In this document: positions 47,912-56,824 of the stretch, piece by piece
How positions within the stretch are numbered: position 1 is the stretch's first letter
How the letters are laid out: every line of letters starts with the position of its first letter
NCBI GenBank assembly: GCA_018710945.1
Contig: DVIW01000004.1
Location: 1-64,000 of the forward strand
DNA: 64,000 nucleotides
Reading direction: 5' to 3'
Origin: Candidatus Aphodovivens avistercoris
GTDB taxonomy: Bacteria > Actinomycetota > Coriobacteriia > Coriobacteriales > Eggerthellaceae
Position numbers and translations under genes: made by a program
Notes under the pieces: generated by a model
Databases searched by the model: none
What the model was told of the DNA's origin: nothing
Seen by the model: the letters and a program-made list of their open reading frames with translations, nothing else

Positions 47912-48489
47912 TATGCCTGACCTCCCAAGCACGGAATGTAGTAGATCTGCGGCTCGGTGCCAAACTCGGTGAAGATGCGATCAGTCTTCACCGATCCGAT
48001 GAGCTTGGACACCTCGCTGTTCGGGTCGTCCAGATCGCCGAAGATGCGCGCCTTCTGGTGGCACGTCTCCACGCAGTACGGCTGCGCGTCGGGATCGAGC
48101 TGGCGCTTGTCGCGGCAGAAGGTGCACTTGCGCACGAAGCGGTGCATGCGGTTCTCCAGGTGGGAGGCGTCGCGCATGCCGTAGGGGCAGGCGTTCACGC
48201 ACACCTTGCACGACAGGCACTTCTTCGGATCCACCCAAACGGTGCCGTCCTCGTCCTGCTGGCTGGCGCCAGAGGGGCAGCACGGAACGCACTCGGGGTT
48301 CTCGCAGTGCATGCACAGAAGCGGCGTCCAGTTGCGGTGCACGTTCGGCCACGTGCCCTGCACGCCCTCGGAAACCACCGGGTTGTAGATGATGTCGAGC
48401 GGAAGCTTGTTCCACACACGGCAGGCAACCGTGCAGGAGTGGCAGCCGATGCAGCGACGCTGGTCGATGACCATGACGTAACGGGTCAT
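47911..48489 (-). CDS. DmsB/PsrB-like 4Fe-4S electron-transfer subunit
   Basis: 192 aa with four Cys groups for four 4Fe-4S clusters: CIGCHSCTVACRVWN, CMHCENPECVPCCP, CLSCKVCVNACPYG and CTFC...C...C. There is no signal peptide. It carries electrons between the NrfD-like membrane subunit and the molybdopterin subunit; it lies 27 bp after the latter and overlaps the former by one base. Confidence 0.92.
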   Translation of the reverse strand: MTRYVMVIDQRRCIGCHSCTVACRVWNKLPLDIIYNPVVSEGVQGTWPNVHRNWTPLLCMHCENPECVPCCPSGASQQDEDGTVWVDPKKCLSCKVCVNACPYGMRDASHLENRMHRFVRKCTFCRDKRQLDPDAQPYCVETCHQKARIFGDLDDPNSEVSKLIGSVKTDRIFTEFGTEPQIYYIPCLGGQA

Positions 48490-48516
48490 TTCCTATCCTT
48501 TCTCCTACTCGAATGC

Positions 48517-51420
48517 CTACTGTTCAATGGGGTTGTACGACATGTCGTAGCGCTTGCCCGTGGCCTCGTCCACCAGGCAGTTGCTGCCGGCGTCGTAGAG
48601 CCAGCCGTAGTACGCGTCGTGGTAGGCGTTGGTGGCCGGGTCGAGCATCCAACCGCTGTTCGGGTCGTAGATGTAAGGCTTGTCGCCCAGCACGGCGTAG
48701 CCCTTCTCCTGATCCCAGGTCAGCTGCTCAGGGACAGCGTAGGGCGCGGCCTGGCCGGGATAGGTGCGCACGCCGGCCACGAAGACGATCTCCTCGCGCT
48801 CCATCGTGTACATCTTGCCGGTCGCGTCGTCCACCAGGCACTCGCTGGCGGCGTCGTAGCGCCAGCCGGTGTGCGGATCGATGTAGGACTTCGTCTTCGG
48901 GTCGATCAGCCAGCCGGAGTCGTCCAGCTTGAAGTGCGTGCCCTTCTGGTAGATGCCGTCGTTCTGCCACACCCAGTAGTAGCCCTCGGGGACGTCCTTG
49001 GTGCACTCGGGCATCTCGAAGGGGATCTTCTCCTTGCACAGCTTCTGCTCGCTGGGCTTCACGTGGATGCCGGGCTCGGGCGAAGAGCTGGGAATGGAGA
49101 ACTGCGCGTCCTCGGCGGTGAACTCCTTGTCGAAGTCACCGCACTTGTACACCTTGCACAGCATGCCGCGGTTGGACCACGAACCGCCCATGGGGTCGCA
49201 GTCCTCGTCGTCAACGGAGGTCAGCGTGTTGACGTTGGACTCCAGGCAGCCGAAGGGGTTGTCCAGGTTGGCCGAGCCGTCGCGCTCGGGGAACCACCAG
49301 CCACGCGGGCACATGACCACGCGCGGGTCCACGATGGGCTCCACGTCGGCGCGCATCTTGATGCGGCCGCGGCGGGTCTCGATCCAGCACCAGTCGCCCT
49401 GCTCGATGCCCAGCTTCTCGGCCAGCTCCGGGTTGATGCAGAAGTACGGATCCGGATACAGGTAGCGGATGTTGGGCATGTTGAAGTGCTCGGAGTGGTG
49501 GTAGGGCATGAAGCCGCCGCCGGTGGTCAGCACGATGGGGTACTCGTCCAGCAGCTCAGGCGTGTCCTCGGGGTTCTCGGCCGTGCCCGTGTAGGAGGGC
49601 ATGCCGTCGTAGCCCAGCTGGCGCATGATGGTGGAGTTGCACTCGATCTTGCCCGTCGGCGTCCAGAAGCCGTTGTTGGAGATGAACTTGCTCTGGTGCA
49701 GCGGCGGGTAGTACATGCGGAAGTTGTCCACGAACTCGTCCCAACCGGCAACCGGCAGGCCCAGCGGCTCGATGATGGCGGAGTACGCCTCTTCGATGGT
49801 CTCCCACGGCCAATCGGCCTCGTCCTGGCCGCAGGCGATGCCCAGCTTGCGCCAGAAGGTGAAGTCGTCGTGGCGGTCGTACTTCGGCTGGATGGCGCGG
49901 CGGCCGCCCATGACGGAGTCGGTGGCGCCGTAGTGGGTGACGATGATGGGACGCTCCAGCGCGCCGGCAGCCGGGAACACGTAGTCGGACATCAGCGCGG
50001 TGGGGGTGATCCAGTACTCGACGGTCACCAGGAACTCGACCTTCTTCAGGGCGGCGAGCGTCATCTTGGAGTCGCCGTAGGAGTTGATCGGGTTGGTGGC
50101 GTTCACGATGAGGGCGCGCACCTGGTAGGGGTCGCCCGTCAGGATGGCCTTGAAGACGCTCGGGCCGTGGGCCTCGCAGAACCACTCGGCCGGCAGGGTC
50201 TTGCCCCACGTGCGCTTGGCGTTGTCAGAGATCAGCTGGTAGCCGGGCCAGGAGGTCAGCTTGAACTTGTTGGAGCCGATCTGCTTGGCCTTCTGCTCCT
50301 CGGGCAGGCGTTCGTTGAGCTCCATCTCCTCGTCGGTGAGGTAGTTCAGCGCCGGGCCGGGCATGCCGTCGCCGCCGGGCACGTCCAGGTTGCCGCAGAT
50401 GGCGCGGATGAGCGTGAGCGCGTGGGCCACCGTGGTGGACGCGCGGCCCATCTGGTCCCACGTGCAGCCCCACTGGATGCAGCCGGGCTTGTTCATGGCG
50501 TACAGGCGCGCCGCCTGGCGGATCTGGTCCGGGTCAAGCCAGGTGATGGTGGAGGCCCACTCCGGGCTGTAGTCGATCATGCGGTTCTGCAGCTCGTCGA
50601 AGCCGTCGCACCACTTCTCCACGAACTCCCAGTCGTAGAGACCCTCGAAGATGATGGTATGCAGCAGCGCCAGCGCCAGCGCGGAGTCGGAGCCGGGACG
50701 CAGCGGCAGCCACAGGTCGGCCTTGGAGGCCGTCTCGGAGTAGCGCGGATCCACCATGATGATCTTCAGGCCGTTCTGCAGCTTCAGATCGGTGTAGCCG
50801 TTCATGGAGGGCAGCGAGGACGCACCGGGGTTCATGCCCCAGAGGATCAGGCTCTTCGCCGCGCCCAGGTCGGTCTCGAAGGGAGACCAGCCGCACACGC
50901 AGGTCTCGGTCATGAACGTGGGAATCCAGCACAGCAGCGCGTTGTGGAAGCCGTTCGGGGTGCCGAACAGGTTCAGGAAGCGGCGACGCGCGAAGTCGTC
51001 GGTGCGCGTGGTGCCGCCCGCAGAGGCCACGGCCTCGGCGCCGGATTCGGCCTTGATCTGGTTCAGGCGGTCAGCGACCTCCTGGATGCCCTGATCGTAG
51101 GGAATCTGCTCCCACTTGCCTTCGCCCTTCTCGCCCACGCGCTTCAGCACGTGGTTGACGCGGGCCGGGTGGTTCACGTGCAGCAGGGCGCTGGTGCCGC
51201 GGCAGCACAGGCCGCCCTTGTTGCTGTAGTCGGGATCACCCTTGATCTTGATGACGTCGCCGTCTTTGACGTAGGCCAGAACGCCGCAGTTCGCATGGCA
51301 GAAATAGCACAGCGATTTGACCATTTCCACGCCAGGAGCATTGACATCGACCTCGGTCGACACGATATCGGGACACACGAGGTCCTTCAAGCCGTGCGAC
51401 TCTTTGGAAATCTCCGCCAT
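48517..51420 (-). CDS. Molybdopterin oxidoreductase catalytic subunit with OCRE-like C-terminal repeats
   Basis: 967 aa. Fe-S site C38, C41, C45 and C72 (CYFCHANC...LCCRG). DMSO-reductase-family segments include LILWGMNPGASS, DPRYSETASKADLWLPLRPG and PTALMSDYVFPAAG. There is no Tat signal, so the catalytic site faces the cytoplasm unless exported otherwise. After the usual end (near 800) there is an extra ~150 residues with two copies (836-873, 923-960) of GWxxDPxT...GWxYDAxSxCLVDxATGKxYxM. First gene of a three-subunit complex. The substrate is unknown; the layout resembles Psr/Phs/Ttr or Dms complexes. Confidence 0.88.
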   Translation of the reverse strand: MAEISKESHGLKDLVCPDIVSTEVDVNAPGVEMVKSLCYFCHANCGVLAYVKDGDVIKIKGDPDYSNKGGLCCRGTSALLHVNHPARVNHVLKRVGEKGEGKWEQIPYDQGIQEVADRLNQIKAESGAEAVASAGGTTRTDDFARRRFLNLFGTPNGFHNALLCWIPTFMTETCVCGWSPFETDLGAAKSLILWGMNPGASSLPSMNGYTDLKLQNGLKIIMVDPRYSETASKADLWLPLRPGSDSALALALLHTIIFEGLYDWEFVEKWCDGFDELQNRMIDYSPEWASTITWLDPDQIRQAARLYAMNKPGCIQWGCTWDQMGRASTTVAHALTLIRAICGNLDVPGGDGMPGPALNYLTDEEMELNERLPEEQKAKQIGSNKFKLTSWPGYQLISDNAKRTWGKTLPAEWFCEAHGPSVFKAILTGDPYQVRALIVNATNPINSYGDSKMTLAALKKVEFLVTVEYWITPTALMSDYVFPAAGALERPIIVTHYGATDSVMGGRRAIQPKYDRHDDFTFWRKLGIACGQDEADWPWETIEEAYSAIIEPLGLPVAGWDEFVDNFRMYYPPLHQSKFISNNGFWTPTGKIECNSTIMRQLGYDGMPSYTGTAENPEDTPELLDEYPIVLTTGGGFMPYHHSEHFNMPNIRYLYPDPYFCINPELAEKLGIEQGDWCWIETRRGRIKMRADVEPIVDPRVVMCPRGWWFPERDGSANLDNPFGCLESNVNTLTSVDDEDCDPMGGSWSNRGMLCKVYKCGDFDKEFTAEDAQFSIPSSSPEPGIHVKPSEQKLCKEKIPFEMPECTKDVPEGYYWVWQNDGIYQKGTHFKLDDSGWLIDPKTKSYIDPHTGWRYDAASECLVDDATGKMYTMEREEIVFVAGVRTYPGQAAPYAVPEQLTWDQEKGYAVLGDKPYIYDPNSGWMLDPATNAYHDAYYGWLYDAGSNCLVDEATGKRYDMSYNPIEQ

Positions 51421-51978
51421 CTACCTTCCCCTCTTCTACTCGTCCGTCTTACCTTAATCTTCGCCGTCTTCAATAGACCGCATGCCACGAAGGCTGCCGT
51501 CGGATGGGAAGACAGCCCGCAAACGGTGCAAGTGTATAGGAACGCCTCTACCTTGCACATCGCACTGGGAGCTTTAAATGGCACGAGCGGGTGAACCCAT
51601 CGGTACGAGGTGCGCCGCACGCCGCGAAAAGGCCACCGCCCGCCGCAACGCGACGGCGCAGCCGTTCAAGCGGCGCGTCGCACGCAGGCGCGCACCGATC
51701 ATGGTCCCCCGTTCCGGAAGCGCACCCCCGCGCGCCCCCTGCCGCCAAAGCCCCCGCCCCGCTCGAATCCCCACAGGTCGCGCCGCGCCCGAAGGCGGCC
51801 GCGCGGCCCATGCTTCGATGGCATCCGATACTGGATGTTGTCGGCTAGTCGATTATAGCCACCTCGTCAAGGGCGGGCCACCCGCCCCATCCTTTTTGCG
51901 GTGAAAATCCCCGGGCGGCGCTTGTGCTATATTCGAGCGGAAACCGACGGCGCAAGCGCGCGCAGGCAGGAGGATGCG
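51421..51978. other. Long intergenic region between the MopB operon and the PhnP-like gene
   Basis: 558 bp between divergent units, with no convincing gene. An extended -10 (TGCTATATT, 51927-51935) precedes the plus-strand hydrolase. The promoter of the large minus-strand operon must lie in 51421-51600, where TATACA (minus strand, about 51533-51538) is the best -10 candidate; no good -35 was found. The middle part is G+C-rich and featureless. Confidence 0.45.
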
Positions 51979-52779
51979 ATGCTCAACCACACGTTCACCT
52001 TCATGGGCACGGGGGCCGGCTGCGGCGTGCCCGCGTTCTTCTGCGACTGTCCAGCCTGCCAGGAGGCGCGGCGCAACCCGCGCGCCCGGCGCGGCGACTG
52101 CGGCGTGATGGTGCAGGGGCGCGGCGAGGACGGGCTGACGGTGCTCATCGACACGCCGCCCGACGTGCGCTATCAGCTGAACCGCGAGGGCGTGTTCGCC
52201 ATCGACCGGCTGCTGCTCACCCACGGCCACTCCGACCACATCGGCGGCATGGAGGAGCTGGAGTACATGGTGCAGCTGAAGACCAAGCGCCCGCTGCCCG
52301 TCTACGGCAGTCCCGGCACGCTGGACACGGTGCGCACTGAATACCATTACATGACCTACTGCCTGGACTTCCACGAGGTGCTGCCCAACGAGGCCGTGGA
52401 GCTTGACGGGGTGCGCTACACCGCGCTGCCCGTGCACCACGCCCCCGGTACCTACGGCTACCTGGTCGAAACGCCCGAGACGCGCCTGTTCTACGCTTCC
52501 GACACCGGGCATCTGCCGGAAGCCACCGCCGAGCGCGTGCGCGGGGTGGACGTGATGGCATTGGACGCCACCTACTGGAAGGAGTGCCCCACCGACCAGC
52601 ACCACAGCGTGCAGCAGGCCATCGAAGAGGCGCTGTCGCTGGACGTGGGCACGCTGTACCTCACACACCTGTGCATGCACTACGCCGAACCGGTCACGCT
52701 GGTGGAGCTGGAGGATTCGCTGCGCCCCTACGGCGGGCGCGTGCGCGTGGCGGCAGACGGGCTGGCATTCGGCATCTAG
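51979..52779 (+). CDS. PhnP-like metallo-beta-lactamase phosphodiesterase
   Basis: 266 aa. N-terminus FMGTGAGCGVPAFFCDCPAC with following EARRNPRARR is the PhnP layout, including an extra metal-binding Cys group. The metal centre HGHSDHIGG (HxHxDH), VHHAPG and SDTGHLPE follow. PhnP hydrolyses 5-phosphoribosyl 1,2-cyclic phosphate in phosphonate degradation; no other phn gene is in the window, so another cyclic phosphodiester substrate is possible. The start has AGGAGG 6 bases upstream. Confidence 0.85.
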   Translation: MLNHTFTFMGTGAGCGVPAFFCDCPACQEARRNPRARRGDCGVMVQGRGEDGLTVLIDTPPDVRYQLNREGVFAIDRLLLTHGHSDHIGGMEELEYMVQLKTKRPLPVYGSPGTLDTVRTEYHYMTYCLDFHEVLPNEAVELDGVRYTALPVHHAPGTYGYLVETPETRLFYASDTGHLPEATAERVRGVDVMALDATYWKECPTDQHHSVQQAIEEALSLDVGTLYLTHLCMHYAEPVTLVELEDSLRPYGGRVRVAADGLAFGI

Positions 52780-52809
52780 CGCCGCGCTGCAGCGTTCGCC
52801 GGTGCCGTC

Positions 52810-52828
52810 AAGGTGCATCATGCACCTT
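52810..52828. promoter_or_regulatory. Near-perfect 19-bp palindrome
   Basis: AAGGTGCAT-C-ATGCACCTT lies 31 bases past the PhnP-like gene, with further outer pairing GCCGTC/GACGGC. There is no T-run. It may be an operator for the next gene, whose likely -10 TATAAT is at 52934-52939, or a weak terminator. Confidence 0.5.
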
Positions 52829-53008
52829 AAAGACGGCCCTGAACGTCATTTTCGACAAAATATCATACCCAGGGGCGGAGAAACCGCCTCCCATCTTGAC
52901 CTTTCGGTCGCATGCGGCTATGCACCGCGTCGCTATAATGGGTATCCGCGCCGAACGGGAGCGGCGCGAATCAATGTGGCTACAGCTTCATAATCTGGGA
53001 GGAGATGT

Positions 53009-53899
53009 ATGAAACAGCCTAAGAGCATCGTGTACGCATTTCTGATCGGCGGCATGTTCGCACTCATCGCACAGGCCATCCTGGCCTTTTGGACGTTCGC
53101 CCTCGCCGGCACTCCGATGGAGTTCTTCATGGGCGGCGCCACGCTGGTGAGCATGGGCGTGATCGGCTGCGTCCTGGGCGGCTTCGCCGTGTACCAGCGC
53201 GTCGAGGAATGGGGCGATTTCGGCGCCCTGCTGCCGTTCTCCGGCTTTGCCATGGCGGTGGGAATGAAAGCCGTCGGTCCTTGGACCACGCAGAACGAGA
53301 AGTTCGGCAAGTGCGTGTGGAACTGCGTGTGGTTCGTCGTGTGGTTCAACGTGGTGTTCGCCGCCATCTGCATCGTCATCGGCTTCGCCTGCGGCGCCCT
53401 GAACCTGAACAACCACATCATCGAGGTGCCCAAGACCGAAGGCGGCATGCTGTTCTTCTGGGCGTTCGTGGTGGGCGGCCTGCTCGCCGCCATCTTCCAG
53501 TGCATCTTCATGATCGTGCAGCGCATCACGCCGAAGGTGAACCACCTGCACATCCTGATCGCTGCCTGGATGATCGGCTGCATCCTGGCCCCCATGGGCA
53601 TTTCCACCGCGCTGGCGAACTTCGCCGGCCAGGGCTTCTCGGTGCTGATCCTGGTAGGCGGCTACAACATGTACAACGTGGGCCTGGACTTCTTCCTGGG
53701 TCACACGGGCACGGCGCTTCTGCACCTGGGCTCGTTCCTTTTGGCCGTCACCGGCCTGGCCATCACGGCGCTGTTCACCTTCTTCATCTACAACTGGAAG
53801 TTCGGACGCACCCCGCTGCGCGAGGTGCACAAGCAGCAGGCGCTCCATTCGCTGGAAGAGCTGGGCTACGAGGCGCAGCTGACCGACGCGAAGGCGTAA
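53009..53899 (+). CDS. SpoVA/SpoVAEb-like membrane protein
   Basis: 296 aa with about 8 membrane segments. The first half matches the SpoVAC/SpoVAEb pattern: SIVYAFLIGGMFALIAQAIL, MGVIGCVLGGFAVYQ and GALLPFSGFAMAVG. The second half may be a diverged duplicate (HLHILIAAWMIGCILAPMG). In Bacilli SpoVA proteins move dipicolinate across spore membranes. Here there is no SpoVAD partner and no sporulation gene nearby, so the role is probably different. The start follows GGGAGGAG. A hairpin (53943-53980, GGAAAGCCGCG and complement, then TTTCC) could terminate it. Confidence 0.75.
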   Translation: MKQPKSIVYAFLIGGMFALIAQAILAFWTFALAGTPMEFFMGGATLVSMGVIGCVLGGFAVYQRVEEWGDFGALLPFSGFAMAVGMKAVGPWTTQNEKFGKCVWNCVWFVVWFNVVFAAICIVIGFACGALNLNNHIIEVPKTEGGMLFFWAFVVGGLLAAIFQCIFMIVQRITPKVNHLHILIAAWMIGCILAPMGISTALANFAGQGFSVLILVGGYNMYNVGLDFFLGHTGTALLHLGSFLLAVTGLAITALFTFFIYNWKFGRTPLREVHKQQALHSLEELGYEAQLTDAKA

Positions 53900-54108
53900 G
53901 GCGCTGCCCGGGCCCCCGCGCCCGTTTCCGCATGACGCTTCGGGAAAGCCGCGTCCGCCTTACCAGCGGCGCGGCTTTCCGCTAGAATGGCCAGCAATGC
54001 CCCACGCCCCGCACGCCGCGAAGGGGACGCGGCCGGGCGGAAGCAGCAACCGCGATGATGCGGTCGGTTTTGCGGCAACGGCCGAGCCGACCCGGCAAGG
54101 AGGATGGC

Positions 54109-54426
54109 ATGTCGAAGAAGAAGCTGCGCAAGGACCGCGCGCTCATGGAGATCGCGCGCGAGAAAGGGAGACGCCGCAGCGGCATCGTGTGGACCTCCTT
54201 CGGCGGCATCCTGGCCGTGCTGGTGATCATGGGCATACCGGTGCTGCAGCAGAGCGGCATCCTGCCCTACGGGGACATGATCGTCAGCATCGTCACCTTC
54301 GCCAGCGCCGTGGTGGCGTGCGCCATCCTGGGTCTGGGCGTGCAGAAGTTCACGCGCGCCAGCCAGAAGATCAACCAGCTGCGCCAGCAGTTCGGCATCT
54401 CCAACGAAGAGATGCGCAACCTGTAG
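54109..54426 (+). CDS. Small two-helix membrane protein
   Basis: 105 aa. A basic N-terminus (KKKLRKDRALMEIAREKGRR), two hydrophobic segments (about 27-47 and 58-78), and a polar C-terminus with a short coiled region (KINQLRQQFGISNEEM). The start has AAGGAGG upstream. A -10-like TAGAAT is at 53983-53988. I do not recognise the family. Two terminators follow. Confidence 0.65.
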   Translation: MSKKKLRKDRALMEIAREKGRRRSGIVWTSFGGILAVLVIMGIPVLQQSGILPYGDMIVSIVTFASAVVACAILGLGVQKFTRASQKINQLRQQFGISNEEMRNL

Positions 54427-54482
54427 GTTTCGCGGTCGCAGCCAGGCGCGTTCGGCTGCAGCTGGCTGCAACCGAACGAACG

Positions 54483-54533
54483 ACGGGGCGGACGGGCCGA
54501 TTTCCATCGCGGCCCGCCCGCCCCGTTTCTTTT
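54483..54533 (+). terminator. Rho-independent terminator of the small membrane protein gene
   Basis: A long G+C-rich stem (ACGGGGCGG... and CCGCCCCGT) is followed by TTCTTTT. Confidence 0.8.
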
Positions 54534-54573
54534 CGCCGCGCTGCGCCGACGCGCGCTCCCCCCTTGAACCGCC

Positions 54574-54619
54574 AGCGGGCGGGCCCGGCGCCGATGCCAG
54601 ACCCGCCCGCTGCTTTTTT
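54574..54619 (+). terminator. Second plus-strand terminator
   Basis: AGCGGGCGGG (54574-54583) pairs with CCCGCCCGCT (54602-54611) and is followed by GCTTTTTT. It would stop read-through before the convergent purB gene. Confidence 0.8.
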
Positions 54620-54650
54620 GCCACACTGCGCCCTTTCGCCGGCGCTTCCG

Positions 54651-55994
54651 CTAGAACTCCAGCCCCTCCAGGCGCTCGAACACGGCATCCTTGCGGGTGA
54701 GAAAGTCCCACGGGTCGAAGATCTCGTCAAGCGTCTCCTTCGACAGCTTGGCCTCGGGGTCGGCCTCCAAGCGCTCGCGGTAGGTGGGGCCGTCAACCGC
54801 GTTCTGGATGTCCTCCCACACCTTCATGGCGTTGCGCTGCACGATGACGTAGGCCTCCTCGCGCGTGATGCCCGTCTGCACCAGCGCCAGCAGCACCTTC
54901 GAGCTGAAGATAAGGCCGCGCGTGCGCCACAGGTTGTGCTCCATCTTGTCGGGGTAGGTCTGCAGGCCGTCCAGCATCCACTGCATCTTGCCGAACATGT
55001 AGTCCAGCGCCGTGAAACTGTCGGCCAGCGCCACGCGCTCGGTGCCGGAATGGCTGATGTCGCGCTCGAACCACAGCGCCACGTTGTCAAGCGCCACCTG
55101 GACGTTCGCCTTCACCACGCGCGCCAGGCCGCACACGCGCTCGGCCGTGATGGGGTTGCGCTTGTGGGGCATGGCCGAGCTGCCCTTCTGGCCCTTCGTG
55201 AACGGCTCCTCGGCCTCGATGACGTCGGACTGCTGCAGCAGGCGCACCTGCAGCGCGATGGACTCCAACGTGGCGGCCACCGTGGCCAGGCCGCACATCA
55301 CTTGGGCGTGGCGGTCGCGCGCGAGCACCTGGGTGGACAGCGGGTCGGGGGTGAGGCCCAGCTTCTCGCACACGTACTGCTCGACGAACGGGTCGATGCT
55401 GGAGTAGGTGCCCACTGCGCCGCTGATGGCGCCCGTGGCGGCCACCTCGCGTGCCTGCTCCATGCGGGTCTGCGCACGCTTGAGGGCCCAGGCCCAGCTG
55501 CCGAACTTCATGCCGAAGGTCATCGGCTCGGCGTGGATGCCGTGCGTGCGGCCCACGCACAGCGTGTCTTTGAACTCGAACGCACGGCGACGGCACGTCT
55601 CGCCCAGCTGCTTGATGTCGGCCAGGATGATGTCGATGGCCTGCGTGATCTGGTACGACAGCGCCGTGTCGCCCAGGTCGGAGGACGTCATGCCGTAGTG
55701 CACCCAGCGGCTCGGCTTGGGCTGGCCCTCGGGCACCTCGGCGTCGATGTGCTCAGCCATGTCGGTGGTGAAGGCGATGACATCGTGGTTCGTCACCTTC
55801 TCGATCTCCGCGATACGCTCCGCCGTGCAGTCGGCGTGGTCGCGGATCCACTGGGCCTCTTCCTTGGTGATGCCCGCCTGGCCCAGCTCGGCCTGGGCCT
55901 CGCAGGCCAGCACCTCGATTTCCTGCCAGATGTCGAACTTGTTCTGCAGCGTCCAGATGTGCCCCATCTCGGGGCGCGTGTAGCGGTTGATCAC
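54651..55994 (-). CDS. purB: Adenylosuccinate lyase
   Basis: Acts twice in purine synthesis, cleaving SAICAR and adenylosuccinate. Fumarase/aspartase-superfamily signature GSSAMPHKRNPI; also VHYGMTSSDLGDTA and GRTHGIHAEPMTFG with catalytic His regions. 447 aa with the GTG start at 55994 (AAAGG 8 bases upstream); an upstream in-frame reading crosses the promoter, whose -10 TATAAT is on the minus strand at 56034-56039. It is convergent with the terminated small membrane protein gene. Confidence 0.95.
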   Translation of the reverse strand: MINRYTRPEMGHIWTLQNKFDIWQEIEVLACEAQAELGQAGITKEEAQWIRDHADCTAERIAEIEKVTNHDVIAFTTDMAEHIDAEVPEGQPKPSRWVHYGMTSSDLGDTALSYQITQAIDIILADIKQLGETCRRRAFEFKDTLCVGRTHGIHAEPMTFGMKFGSWAWALKRAQTRMEQAREVAATGAISGAVGTYSSIDPFVEQYVCEKLGLTPDPLSTQVLARDRHAQVMCGLATVAATLESIALQVRLLQQSDVIEAEEPFTKGQKGSSAMPHKRNPITAERVCGLARVVKANVQVALDNVALWFERDISHSGTERVALADSFTALDYMFGKMQWMLDGLQTYPDKMEHNLWRTRGLIFSSKVLLALVQTGITREEAYVIVQRNAMKVWEDIQNAVDGPTYRERLEADPEAKLSKETLDEIFDPWDFLTRKDAVFERLEGLEF

Positions 55995-56141
55995 CGACGT
56001 GCCTTTCCCTCGCGAGCTCGCATTGCTGGGCTGATTATACCCCGCGCGCTGCCGCAGCGCGCCCAGCTGAGGGGAAGTCCCGCCCATCTGCGGGAAGCGG
56101 CCGAAGCCGCCGGCGCTCGGCGGCATGTGGGCTGGCTGCGC

Positions 56142-56813
56142 CTACAGGCCGCGGATGAGGGCGCGCACCTCGTCCAGCACCTCGTTGTCGGCGGCGATGA
56201 TGGCGGTGTCGCCGGGCATCAGCACCGTCTCGGGCCCCGCCACCTGCACGTCGTCGGCCGTGGACACGGCCACGATCAGGCTGTTCTCAGGCATGGGCAG
56301 ATCCTGCGCCAGAATGCCCGTGTCGTTGGAGTGGTAGCGCATGCGCGGGATGGTCAGCTCGGTCAACACCACGTTGCCGTGCGTCAGCGACGACGCCACG
56401 CTCACGCTGCCCAGAAGCGTCTCCTCCTCGATGAGGTTGGCGATGAGCGTGGTGGACGACACGCACTCGATGCCCACCTCCTTGAAGATGCGCAGGTTCT
56501 TCGGGTGGTTCACGCGCGCGATGCAGCGGGGCACGCTGAACACGCGCTGGGCGATCTCGCACGACACGAGGTTGTTGGCATCCTGGCCAGTGGCGGCCAC
56601 GAACACGTCCGCGCGGCGGATGCCGGCGTCCTCCTGGTACTTCGAGTCGCAGCCGTCGCCGTGGATGACCATGTAGCTGCCCTGCAGCACGATGGAAAGC
56701 CGGTCGGCCGTGGCCAGGTCGCTCTCGATGAGCGCCACGTCGTTGCCGCTGCCCAGAAGCACCGTGGCAAGGTACTCGCCCACCTTGCCGCCGCCCATGA
56801 TGACCACGTACAT
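56142..56813 (-). CDS. trkA: TrkA/KtrA-type potassium channel regulatory subunit (second)
   Basis: 223 aa. RCK domain with a Rossmann nucleotide-binding start (MYVVIMGGGKVGEYLA) and an acidic residue ending beta-2 (ALIESD), then a C-terminal TrkA-C region (IPENS-like LPMPENSLIVAV). It gates potassium uptake in response to nucleotides. It lies 11 bp downstream of a second, related TrkA gene. No TrkH/KtrB membrane partner is present within this window. Confidence 0.88.
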   Translation of the reverse strand: MYVVIMGGGKVGEYLATVLLGSGNDVALIESDLATADRLSIVLQGSYMVIHGDGCDSKYQEDAGIRRADVFVAATGQDANNLVSCEIAQRVFSVPRCIARVNHPKNLRIFKEVGIECVSSTTLIANLIEEETLLGSVSVASSLTHGNVVLTELTIPRMRYHSNDTGILAQDLPMPENSLIVAVSTADDVQVAGPETVLMPGDTAIIAADNEVLDEVRALIRGL

Positions 56814-56824
56814 GCTGGCCTCCC

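Noticed and set aside
48058-51594. 1178-codon plus-strand open frame opposite the 967-aa molybdopterin subunit
   Set aside because: Antisense shadow of a gene with clear motifs; repetitive His/Val/Gly-rich translation with no domain.
51548-51811. Small 87-codon minus-strand frame upstream of the MopB operon
   Set aside because: No ribosome-binding site, Arg/Ala/Gly-rich, and competing open frames of similar quality on the other strand.
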